DNA from: Rhinopomastus cyanomelas
Taxonomy: Eukaryota; Chordata; Aves; Bucerotiformes; Rhinopomastidae
DNA length: 64,000 bases
Assembly: GCA_013400115.1 (NCBI GenBank)
Contig: VXBP01004067.1
Span: forward strand, 57,595-121,594
Direction of reading: 5' to 3'
Below the pieces are notes generated by a model. That model was not told the DNA's origin, ran no database searches, and worked only from the letters and a program-made list of their open reading frames with translations. A program made the position numbers and the translations under genes. Shown one piece after another: positions 32,201-41,200 of this stretch; position 1 is the stretch's first letter, and the number at the start of each line of letters is the position of its first letter.

Positions 32201-35200
32201 GGGAGAAGGTCCCCCCTGAGTCTCCTCTGTTCCAGGCTAAACACCCCCAGCTCCCTCAGCCTCTCCTCAGGCTTTTCTCTCCAGTCCCCTCCCCAGCTTC
32301 ATTGCTCCTCTGCACCCGCTCCAGCCCCTCAAATCTCTTTCCTGAAGTGAGTGGCCCAGCACTGCCCTCAGTAAGAGGGGAGACCTCACCAGTGCCCAGT
32401 ACAGGGAGGAGAATCACGAGTTCTGTTCTTTGGGAGAAGACACCACTCCAAGCAGCAGCGAGGCCAACCACCTCAAACCTGAGAGGCAAACAGCCAGACT
32501 TACCTCAACAAAGTTTCCTGAATACACCTCCTCCAGTGTAACCTCCAGGTCCACAATGATGTCACTTCCTCGGGGAATGTTCCTGTCTTGCTGCCGAGGG
32601 TTACCCCCAAACATGAATCCAAAGTCCCCAAAGAAGCTGGAATGAAGCACCATCAGTTAGTTCAGGATGGAATTCTGATGAAACAAGGCTCTGGTGAAGA
32701 GAGCCACCTAAAGCAGCAGTAACACACCCCCTGGTTAGATAGTTCTAGTGTCCTAGACCACCCAAAAGTATTGAAAGAGCATCTTCAGGAACTATTTGAG
32801 TAGGTTTGTGCCTTGCAGGAGGCACAAAAGGCCCTTAAACAAAGACAAATACCAGGAGACTGGAGGGAAAAATCTAATGAGAAGAGGCTGAGGGAGCTGG
32901 GGATGTTGAGCATGGAGAAGAGGAGACTCAGGGGGGATCTTCTCCCTCTCTACAGCTTCCTGAAGGGAGGTTCTAGTCAGGTGAGGGTCAGGCTCTTCTC
33001 CCAGGCAACCAGCACCAGGACAAGAGGGCAGAGCCTGAAGCTGCACCAGGGGAGGGTTAGATTGGATGTCAGGAAGCCCTTCCTCAGGGAAAGGGTGATC
33101 AGAGCCTGGACTGGACTGCCCAGGGCAGTGGGGGAGTCCCCATCCCTGGAGGTGTTGAAGGCCAGCCTGGCTGTGGCCCTGAGTGCCCTGGTGTGGCCAC
33201 TGTGGTGATGTTAGGTCCTGGTCTGGTCTGGATGAGCTCAGAGGGCTTTTCCAGCCTGAATGTCTCTGTGATTCAGATCACTCATTCACTCCAGACTGGG
33301 TAAAAGATGTCACCATTAAATCAGCTCACATCAAAGGTGTGTGTGGGCATCACAAATTTAGATCCTAAAGTGGTGAAATCTCCTTACTGTGAGAAGATGT
33401 CTCCATGGGAGCTCTGGTGCCCTTCCTTCAATCCCTCCTCACCGTATGCATCGTACTGCTTCCTCTTCTCCTCATCTGACAGCACCTAGCAAAGGGAAAC
33501 AAAGGGAGAAACCTTTGACACACAGCTGAGCTACCTGAGAAGGCTCTGACAGGAAGCTGACAAGTGCTCCTCACTTTGGGGATAAGCAGCAATGCTTTAG
33601 ATGACAGAAGCACTGCCTACAACTGGCCTTCAACACAGGGATGGGGCAGCCACAGCTGCCTTGGGCAACCTGTTCCAGCATCTCAGCACCCTCACAGCAA
33701 ATAACTGGTTCCTCATGTCCAACCTCAATCTCCCCTCTTCAAGTCTGCAACCCCTTTCCCCTTGTCCTCTCACTACCACCTGTGTCAAAAGCCCTCTCCC
33801 AGGACATGATTCCAACTGCTGTGGAGAGAGTTCTTATTTGTTGTGTAAGGTTGCTGTGATGCAAAAGGATGGTGGATCAACAGCAAAAACCATATGGAAT
33901 CTCCACCCTCAAAGCACTGATTAGACAGAGAAGAGTCTTGGATCCCTAGGACCAGTCTCCTTCCTAATTGAAACAACTGTACTCCGGCCACACAGCTGCA
34001 GGGTACAAATCACTGCAGATGTGGAGACCAAGCAGGTCAATTAAGCTGCTTCAAGTTTAAGATTTTGCTATAGATAGTCCTGTACTTAAAACATGAGCAG
34101 TGGTTCTACTGAGAGGCAGCTGCTTTATGCCAAACAGGACTCTAATGGGCCCAGCTCAATCAAACATCTTTATTGATGACCTGGATGAGGGGATCGAATC
34201 TACCCTTCATAAATTAATGGGTGACACCAAGTTGTAGGAGAGGGGAGGAAGATGCTGCAGAGAGATCTGGACAGGCTGGGTCAATGCACAGAGGACAATG
34301 AGATGAGGTTTAACAGGGCCAAGGACAGGGTCCTACACTTTGGCTACAATAACCCCCTGCAGCTACAGGCTGGGGATGAGTGGCTGGAGAGCAGCCTGGC
34401 AGAACTGGGTGACAACCAGCTGAATAGGAGCCAGAACAGTGCCCAGAAGGGCAATGGCACCCTGGCTTGGATGAGGAAGTGTAGCCAGCAGGACTAGGGA
34501 TGGAATTTTCCTCCTATACTGGGCACTGGGGAGGCCTCCCCTAAAGTAATGGGGGCAGTTCCAGGCCTCTCACTTCAAAGAAGAGATGGAGGGGCTGCAG
34601 CAGGTGCAGGGAAACAATGAGGCTGGGATTGGAGGGAAAGTCTAATGAGGAGAGGCTGAGGGAGCTGGGGTTCTTGAGCCTAGAAGAGATTAAGAGGGGA
34701 CCTTCTCCCTCTCCATAACTCCCTGAAGGGAGGTTGTCAGGTGGGGGTCAGGCTCTTCTCTCAGGCAACCAGCACCAAGACAAAAAGGCAGGGCCTGAAG
34801 CTGCACCAAGGGAGGGTTAGGTTGGATGTTAGGAAGCTCTTCCTCATGGAAAGGGTGATCAGAGCCTGGACTGGACTGCCCAGGGCTGTGGTGGAGTCCC
34901 CATCCCTGGAGGTGTTGAAGAAGGACAGCCTGCCCATTGGTGTCCTGCTCTAGCCACTGTCATGTCAGGTCCTGGTGTAGTCTGGATGAGCTCCGAGAGC
35001 TTTTCCAGTCTCAATCATTCTATGACTCTCTAAAGAGGATCCAATAAACACACTGCATCTTAGAGCTAGTTTAGCAGGAGGGTTTGCAGGCTGTTCTGGC
35101 TACACAGAGAAACAAAGACCTTGTAGAACATCAAAACCTTACTTCTTCCCAACCAGTGTACATCAACACTGGATTTTGGTACTCAAAGTGACGTCTCCTC

Positions 35201-37808
35201 AACAAGCAGCACAAGAACAAAGACTCTGAAAGGAGGTTCCCTAATTTAATCTTCATCAGCGCCCAGAATTAATATAGTCTACGAGCAGAACCTCACTCTT
35301 TATGTTGAACAAGGCCAATGCTGTGCTTCAGCAAGGAGCTGGTTAGGGGGAGAGAGATTCAGTCACTGCTCATAGGAGTTAATAGGTTAATATTCAGCTT
35401 CTCCTGCCAATACATCCCCTGCTGATTTGATTTGACAACTACTTTCTCCCAGATGTCTTTCTATCAAAGAGTAGCCTCAACTGGTACCATGGCAAAGACT
35501 TAGCTAAAGGGGAACTCTGAGAAAAAGGGAGACAAACTCTTTCTGTGCAATAAGTACTGTCAAATGTGACCAGATCCCAAGTCACAAAGCCTGCTGAGAG
35601 CTCCCAGCTGCAAAGGACAAGTGTCAAATCTTTTCCACACACACCCAAATTCCTCATAGTCACTGGTTTCCCTGTGATAGCTCATCCCACTTACTTAAGG
35701 TTAGTCTGAACTAAAAATAGGTCTCAGCTCCAACAGAAAAAGAAAGTAAATGGTTTTCTTTCTGACCAAACCAGGATGTATTCATGCTGTTTGTTTCCCT
35801 TCCTCATTTGTTCTTGTACTTGCACACCTGAAGAGCAGAGGAGCATCAGGGGTGGAGGCAGGACTCACTGCTACAGCTGTGGGCTGAGCAGCACCACCAG
35901 GCTGCAGTGGGAACACAAACCCTTTCCTTCTGAAGCTTCACTCCCCAGAAAGGGCACAAACCTCCCACCCAAAGCAACCAGGGCAGGCAAGCTCCTGGTG
36001 GAACTGTTGCTACAAACCCTCACTGGTCAACACACTGATCCTCAGGGGCCCTCTGCTTTGGGGCTGAAGCAGATGGAAACCAAAAGTAACAGAAGTGAGA
36101 CAAAAAGGACAGTGAAGCAAGAAGAAACAGACGTTATCACCCTACCTGAATTACATTAACACGTAGCACAAAAAATACAGGCTTTGATGTAAACATTTAG
36201 GTAATAAAAGAATCTCTAGGGGATTTATGTAATGTTCTGTGCCGTTAGAACCAGGTGTCTCCTGTGTGCTGCTGCTGCATTACCACAGAAAATACAGAGA
36301 CTGTCATGCACATGTGACCCACAGTTACTTTTCCCACATAAATCTCTCTGAAAAAGCAAGACAGCCACCTCTTAGCTCCAACTTACAGCCAGGCCCTACA
36401 CACACATGTTCCCATGCAACTATTATTTTACCAATTAATTTTAACTCATTTATTTTCTCCTTGTTGAGATGTTCAGATCCTGGACTGGACTGCCCAGAGC
36501 AGTGCTGGAGCCCCCATCCCTGGAGGTATTGAAGGCCAGCCTGGCTGTGGCCCTTAGTGCCCTGGTGTGGCCACCATGGTGGTGTTAGGTGCTGGGCTGG
36601 ATGAGCTCAGAGGGCTTTTCCAGCCTCAATCACTCTGTTTATTTTGCATTGTCTCCCAAGAACAGGAACTCTCTGATGACCCTGGTAACTTTTCGACCTT
36701 TGTTTTTTTATAGCAATCCTGCATCATATCTCAGCCACAGGGAGAGGATGAATCACACCTGGTACCTTACAGAAATGCCTTTATGCTTCCTAGAAGGGTT
36801 TCTCATTCCCCTGAATGCTATAGGATGAAGCCCCATGGGACTACCTGCTGGGCATAGCTAGAATATTGTATCCAGTTCTGGGTCCCTTAGTTCCAGAAGG
36901 GTACAGAACTACAGGAGAGAGTCCAGCACTGAGACACAGAGATGATGGAGAGGGACATCACCCTGATGAGGAAAACCTGAGGGAGCTGGGTCTCTTAAGC
37001 TTAGAAAACAGGAGACTGAGGGGTGACCTCATTAATGTTGATAAATATGGAAAGGGCCAGTGTCAAGAGGATGGAGCCAGGCTCTGCTCAGTGGCACCTA
37101 ATGATAGGACAAGGGGCAACAGGTGTGAGATGGAACAGAGGAGGTTCCACATCAGTATGAGAAAGAACTTCTTCCCAGTGTGAGTGACAAAGTACTGGAA
37201 GGAGCTGCCCAGGGGGGCTGTAGAGTCTCCTTCTCTTGAGATGTTTAAAACCCACCTGGACTTAATCTACAGGATCCTGCTGCGTCAGGGGGATTGAACT
37301 GAATGATCTTTTGAGGTCCCTTCCAATTTTTGAGGTTCTGTGATTCTGTGACAGGCAGTAATTAAGGTTCTTCAAGCGCTTTACAACCTCCTCTCGCCCT
37401 GCCCAGCAGATGCACCAGGCCTCACTACCTCCCCACCACAGGCCCAGTTCTGACCTCGTAGGCAGCCCCCAGGTCCTGGAACTTCTCCTGCGCCCGGGGG
37501 TCGTCGGGGTTCCTGTCGGGATGGAGCTGCAGCGCCAGTTTCCGGTAGGCCTTCTTGATGTCCTTGATGGAGGCACCGCGGGACACTCCCAGGATCTTGT
37601 AGAAATCCCTTCTGCAGAAGGAAGAGAAGCAGAGAGGCCAGTGAGCGCCGCCAGGCCCGCGCCCCTCCTCAACCCCAGCCGGCGCTAGGAGGGTGGTGGA
37701 GGGGACTGAAAGGCCCAGCAGCGCCTTCCAGCGCACTCACCCGGCGGCGGCCTCCCCGCAGAGGCAGAGGAGCAGCAGGCAGAGGCGGCTGAGGCGACCG
37801 GGGGCCAT
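20284..37808 (-). CDS. DNAJB11: DnaJ (Hsp40) co-chaperone ERdj3
   Basis: This ER-lumen co-chaperone delivers unfolded clients to BiP and stimulates its ATPase. Ten exons: 37741-37808, 37455-37611, 33388-33485, 32504-32636, 30398-30540, 30045-30127, 28664-28721, 27374-27485, 26258-26417, 20284-20348. All phases match, and the total is 358 residues, equal to human. Exon 1 encodes a leucine-rich signal peptide (MAPGRLSRLCLLLLCLCGEA). Exon 2 encodes the J domain with the HPD motif in LQLHPDRNPDD. Exon 3 completes helix IV, followed by a short Gly/Phe-rich linker (FFGDFGFMFGG). Exon 5 carries the cysteine-rich insert (CNC ... CDEC). Exon 8 keeps the N-glycosylation site in TNVTIS. The end is QKVYNGLQGY. 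Introns, above all intron 2 (3.8 kb) and intron 9 (5.9 kb), are swollen by CR1 copies. The gene starts head-to-head with TBCCD1. Confidence 0.98.
20440..20752 (-). mobile_element. Two stacked CR1 3' ends in DNAJB11 intron 9
   Basis: One antisense terminus starts at about 20442 and breaks after CTAGATCCAGCC; a second starts at about 20529 and is longer, ending at GTGATGTGGAACCCC. Confidence 0.9.
20753..21226 (+). mobile_element. CR1 LINE in DNAJB11 intron 9
   Basis: Sense copy of the GACATTGAGGGGCTGGAGC subfamily, ending GCAGCCATGATGATTCTATG. Confidence 0.92.
21676..21728 (-). mobile_element. CR1 terminus scrap
   Basis: About 50 bp: AAAGATTGGAAGGCACCTC followed by GATTCTCCAGTCCAATCCCC. Confidence 0.8.
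21990..22545 (+). mobile_element. CR1 LINE in DNAJB11 intron 9
   Basis: Sense copy with CCTTGAGTACTGGGTCCAG and GGACATTGAGGGGCAGGAGC, ending CAGCCAGGATGATCCTCTG. Same subfamily as 20753-21226. Confidence 0.92.
23160..23862 (+). mobile_element. CR1 LINE in DNAJB11 intron 9
   Basis: About 700 bp sense copy from the RT-end phrase CTTGGAGTTCTTGTGGACAA to TTCCAACCCCTAATGATCTG. Confidence 0.92.
24437..24905 (+). mobile_element. CR1 fragment with short internal duplication
   Basis: Sense copy. The phrase GGGGAAGGGTCTGGAGAACAA occurs twice in a row (24475 and 24508), a 33-bp local duplication. It ends in TTCTTTCCAACCTAAACAAT. Confidence 0.88.
25228..25276 (+). mobile_element. CR1 3'-end scrap
   Basis: About 50 bp: GATGATCTTTTGAGGTTCC, then CTGATGTTCTGTGATTCT. 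Confidence 0.85.
25600..26157 (+). mobile_element. CR1 LINE near DNAJB11 exon 9
   Basis: Sense copy of the GGTGGATCAGAAGGGGGGTGG subfamily, ending CTAATGTTCTGTGATTCC about 100 bp from the exon at 26258. Confidence 0.93.
26566..27237 (+). mobile_element. CR1 LINE split by a SINE insertion
   Basis: Sense CR1 in two parts, 26566-26869 and 27051-27237. Joined, they read continuously (...GAAGGAACTTCT / TCATGGTGAGGGTGACAG...), which defines the ends of the inserted element. The 3' end is CTAATGTTCTATGACTGC. Confidence 0.93.
26870..27050 (+). mobile_element. Chimeric SINE: tRNA-Lys-like head with CR1 3' tail
   Basis: Inserted in the CR1 copy at 26566-27237. The head (26870-26943) resembles tRNA-Lys along its length: A-box-like TGGCTCAGTTGG, the anticodon-arm region GCATGGGACTCTGAATTCC, and a decayed B box GGTTTAATCC followed by an acceptor-like GTAGGGC. 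After a spacer of about 25 bp comes a CR1 3' end (GGGATTGGACTGGATGATCT to TTTGATTCTGTGATTCT). TTCT flanks both sides and could be a 4-bp target duplication. tRNA-derived SINEs that borrow a CR1 tail are known in turtles and songbirds; whether this family is described I cannot tell. Confidence 0.85.
28110..28627 (+). mobile_element. Old CR1 copy beside DNAJB11 exon 7
   Basis: A diverged subfamily in sense, with CACCTGGAATACTTGTGCTCC and GTGAGGGTGCTGAGATGCTGG. It ends 37 bp from the exon at 28664, on its donor side. Confidence 0.85.
28800..28890 (-). mobile_element. CR1 terminus scrap
   Basis: Antisense, about 90 bp: GGGCTGGAAGGGACCTTGAAG, then TCTAGTTCCAACTGCCC. Confidence 0.8.
28970..29557 (+). 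mobile_element. CR1 LINE in DNAJB11 intron
   Basis: Sense copy starting at CAATGGCATCAGAAGGGG and ending CCCCAATGTCCTGTGATTTC. Confidence 0.93.
29872..30017 (+). mobile_element. Truncated CR1 3' end next to DNAJB11 exon 6
   Basis: About 145 bp sense piece, CTTCTCTGGAGACATTCAAAA to AATGTCTCGTGATCCCGTG. It stops 28 bp from the exon at 30045, on its donor side. Confidence 0.9.
30643..30930 (-). mobile_element. CR1 copy in DNAJB11 intron
   Basis: Antisense, GAATGTTCTAGGCTGGAAGG to CACATCCAACCTAACCCTCC and slightly beyond; the 5' boundary is blurred. Confidence 0.88.
31318..31625 (+). mobile_element. CR1 copy with internal deletion
   Basis: Sense. GGACTTAATCACTTAATCC jumps straight to the GAGCACTGGAAGAGGCTGTCC part, so a middle segment is missing. 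Confidence 0.85.
31877..32412 (-). mobile_element. CR1 LINE beside DNAJB11 exon 4
   Basis: Antisense copy of the CAGAATGACTGAGCCCAGAA subfamily, running to GTGCCCAGTACAGGGAGGAG, about 90 bp from the exon at 32504. Confidence 0.92.
32860..33275 (+). mobile_element. CR1 LINE in DNAJB11 intron 3
   Basis: Sense copy, AGGGAGCTGGGGATGTTGAGC through GGGAGGGTTAGATTGGATGTC to TGTCTCTGTGATTC. Confidence 0.93.
33620..33830 (-). mobile_element. Old CR1 fragment in DNAJB11 intron 2
   Basis: Antisense: CTTGGGCAACCTGTTCCAGC, CAGCAAATAACTGGTTCCTC. No terminus is kept. Confidence 0.8.
34145..35032 (+). mobile_element. Longest CR1 copy, with RT remnant
   Basis: About 890 bp. The 5' part still translates as the end of the CR1 reverse transcriptase: a FIDDLDEGIES-like start, then LQRDLDRLGQCTEDNEMRFN and VLHFGYNNPLQLQ, with frameshifts. 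It ends CAGTCTCAATCATTCTATG. Confidence 0.92.
35033..36465. other. DNAJB11 intron 2, repeat-free stretch
   Basis: 1.4 kb of AT-richer unique intron sequence. I see no exon, RNA gene or tandem repeat in it. Confidence 0.5.
36466..36638 (+). mobile_element. CR1 3'-end fragment
   Basis: Sense: CAGATCCTGGACTGGACTGCC to CAGCCTCAATCACTCTG. Confidence 0.9.
36848..37350 (+). mobile_element. CR1 LINE near DNAJB11 exon 2
   Basis: Sense, AGAATATTGTATCCAGTTCTG to GAGGTTCTGTGATTCTGTG, ending about 100 bp from the exon at 37455. Confidence 0.92.
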
Positions 37809-38288
37809 AGCGGGGAGAGGCCGGACCTGCCCAGGCGCAGGGAGCAGCGCACTCCGAGCGGACCAGCAGCGCCGCAGCCACCCGGTCCGGTCCGGACAGC
37901 ATTAAACGGGAAGCTGGGCCCGGCGACAGCCGGCAGCCAATGAGAGCGCGGCGCGGTCCCGCACGCTGTGCACCGTCACCCTATCAGCTGCGCACACTTC
38001 ACCACCGCTGGCCAATCACCCGTCGCTGAGCCCGCCGGACCAATGGCGACTCAACGCGTCACGCCGGTCCCACTCCATTGCCGGACCGGGCTGCGCGGAA
38101 GTACAAGCGCTCGCGGCAGTAGCCAATGACAGAGCGCGCTGCTTGTCCCCGCCTCCGCGGTGTCTCAGTCAGCCAATGGGAGGCGGGTCCTCTGCGACGG
38201 GCGGGTTCGGGCCGGCTGAGAGCGGGAAAGGAAAGGGCCGTCTGGTTGGGCGGTGCCTCCGCGGGCCCCGGAAGTGGCCCTGGTCGCC
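37809..38288. promoter_or_regulatory. Bidirectional DNAJB11-TBCCD1 promoter (CpG island)
   Basis: The start codons of the two divergent genes are only 480 bp apart, and the space is GC- and CpG-rich with no TATA box. Five CCAAT boxes all point to TBCCD1 (37937, 38012, 38040, 38123, 38173). ETS-like sites GCGGAAGT (38095) and CCGGAAGT (38268) and GC boxes are present. DNAJB11 is an unfolded-protein-response gene in mammals, but I found no exact ERSE (CCAAT-N9-CCACG). Confidence 0.85.
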
Positions 38289-41200
38289 ATGGAGGCCCCG
38301 GCCGCCAGGGATGCCCCGGTGGGCCCGGTGCGGCTGTGGGTGAAGACGGAGCCGTTCCTGGTGGGGGTGCTGCCCGCGCCGCCGCCCGCCCGCCTGGGCC
38401 CACACTACCTGCGCAAGATGGCGGCCTACACCCGGGCCCGGGCGGCCGAGGGCTGCTTCCCGCGGTTGTCGTGGCCCCGCTGGCAGCACATCGCCTGCGG
38501 AAAGCTCCAGCTGGGCCGCGGCCTGGCGTGGCTCTACTTTGAGCTCTTCCACAGCCTCCTGCGGCGGGACCCGCGGCGCCGCCTCGAGTGGGCCGAGGCA
38601 GAGGCGGCTTGCGCCAGCGCCGAGGAGCGGGAGCGAGAGCGGAGCAAGGCAGGAGCCCCATCCCGAGCCGGGCGGGTGCGGGGAGCGCCCGGCCTGGCCT
38701 AACGCGCCTCTTTTTTTTTTTTTTCCCTCGGCTAGCTGTCTGTGGACACTCTGCAGTTCTTGCTGTTCCTGTACATCCAGCAGGTGAACAGGGTGTCTCT
38801 GCGAAGGTCTCTGATCGGGGAGGAGTGGCCCAGCCCCAGAAGCAAATCTCCCAGCTTGACTGGAAAATCTGCCAGCGAGAATAAGGTATTTGTGGCTGTA
38901 GGGGGCAACTGTAAAGATCTGCCTTCGAGTGGGTGGAAAAGTAGCTGGTTTGTACCTGTAAATGTGGAACCCGCAGTGAAGTCTTATGTTAGAGTAACGT
39001 TGGAGTTACTTTGCTCAATAAGAAATTAAGTTTGTGTATTCTATGCACCTTTATCTGCAAAGCTGTCCACAGGAATCTCCTAGAGTGTTAAACTAACTGC
39101 AGAAGTTCCCTCAGAGAACGCTTATCTTCTGTTTACTTCTATTAGGCAAACAGGCAGCTTTTTTATCGTAGAATCGTAGAATTGCCTGGGTTATAAGTGG
39201 CATCCAGATGTTGTATAGTCCAGACGTTCTATAACAGGCAAGGTATTGGAGGCTGCTTTTCTGTGATCCTTTGTAGAGTATTAGGGTCCCAGAATCTTTC
39301 ACAGAGGGGAGTTGTTTGGTCAACGCTCATATTTCCTTTTAAAATGCTCTTAGGTCGTTTGAAAGAAGAGAATTTCATTGAACATATCAGGTGCAGCTTG
39401 TGGGCAGCTCTGTATTTGAGAGTGGATTATATGTAGTTTGGGACAAGCTGGAGTAATTAAAAATAGGAGTGGGGTAGCTTTCTACTGAAAGACTGAACAT
39501 ATGGTAAAAGAAACAAGAGGAACTGGTACAGGATGTGAGTTGGGTGGCTGTGGAGTATCTGGTGTTGTTTAAAAGATTATGTTTGACAGGCGGCTGAATA
39601 TTAGCCAGCAGGGTGCCCAGGTGGCCAAGAAGGCCGATGGCATCCTGGCCTGGATTAGAAACTGCGTGTCCAGCAGGAGTAGGGAGGGGATTGTCCCTCA
39701 GCACTGCTGAGGCGCACCTTGAGTACTGGTTCCAGTTTTGAGCTCCTCAGTACAAGGGAGACATCGAGGGGCTGGAGTGAGTGCAGAGGAGGGCAGTGAA
39801 GCTGGTGAAGGGCCTGGAGAATCAATCTGATGAGGAGAGATGGAGAGAGTTGGGGCTGTTTAGTTTGAGGAAGAGGAGGCTGAGGGGAGGTGGTGCTTTG
39901 CTGCTGTTGTGCCTCTCCCAAAGGTTTTAGTCCTGGAAGCACTGGAGCTGTCTCCACTGGTTTCATCTGTGCAATAGCATGAGTTTCCCCACCTTCAGCG
40001 ATGCCTCATGTTTCCCTTTTGGAAGTGGTACAACAAAGGTTGTGTAGTGTGTGAGGGTCTCCTTCACAGCGCAGGGATCTTCAGCTGCTGGACAAGACAG
40101 AACTGCTTGTTAAGCCCTTTTGGCTGCAGTCCTTGTGAATGATGAGGACGACCTGGAATCACTGCCGTGCGTTGCTTGAGCTACAGTTCACAGGCCACCA
40201 AAGGTTGCCTTTTGGCTGCCATAATTGTAGTCTTCATTTCTTTTTGTTTTGTCTGGGGCCCTTCAGAATTTGAACTAGTGACTCTCTGGGAGGTGGTTTG
40301 GTTTATTAAGCTGACAAAATGACCCTCTGCTTTTATCCTGGCAGTGCCTTACAAAGTGTCACTGAATCATACTTGAAGGTCTGGCAGAGCCGCAGTGATT
40401 TTCTGATACAGCCATAGTGAGACCTTGCCTTGTCAGTTAGTGATTTGTTTCCTACCTTCAACTGCCAGCAGTAGCTGCCTGAATTTGTGTGGGAAGGATC
40501 ATAGGAGATCCTGCTGCTGCTTTGTACAATGAAATATTTAGTACTTGGAGTTAAAATGAAATGTGGGGCTTTCTTTTGTGGGGGGGAGTGAGTTTGCTGG
40601 CTGCGTTTTCGAAGAGCAGAGCAGCAGAAGCAGTGGGCAGCGGAAAGCACCAGAGTGGCCTTCCTTCATGTTAGCAAAGATAGTGTCAGTGGAGCGTGTC
40701 AGATCAGTGAGAACTCACCTCCTCCTTGTGTTTTTTCTTTGCCTGCCAAGAACTGGAAGGATCAGGACCACTGTGCCTTTGTGCAGAGCCACCTCTTGGA
40801 AATGCTGGAACTGCTGCTGGCGCCTGAGCAGCTCACTGCCTCCTCCCATTCTACCCACAGCAGCTTGGTGTCCTACGAAGCTGTCTGTGCCCTCAGCTTT
40901 CTTATTGAAGGCACTGTCAGCAAATCCAGACTGGTCCATCCTGTGCACAAGCTTGCCCTCTGGCAACCCTGTCACAAGCAGAATGGCTACTCAGAGATCT
41001 CCAGAGCCTTCTCTTTCGCCAAGCTGGAGGGCTGGCTGCGGTCTGGCCTGACGACAAACCCTTTTGGAATGACTGCCTGCCTCAAGTCTGGGAAGAAACT
41101 TGCGTGGGCACAGCAAGGTAGCTACAGGACTTCTGTTTACTTTTAGAAGAAACTTTCTGGTCTCAGCTCCTCTTGCTGACCAGGGATCTGGCACTGGTGT

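Noticed and set aside
37809..38288. Canonical ER stress response element in the DNAJB11 promoter
   Set aside because: All five CCAAT boxes were checked for CCACG nine bases later; none has it.
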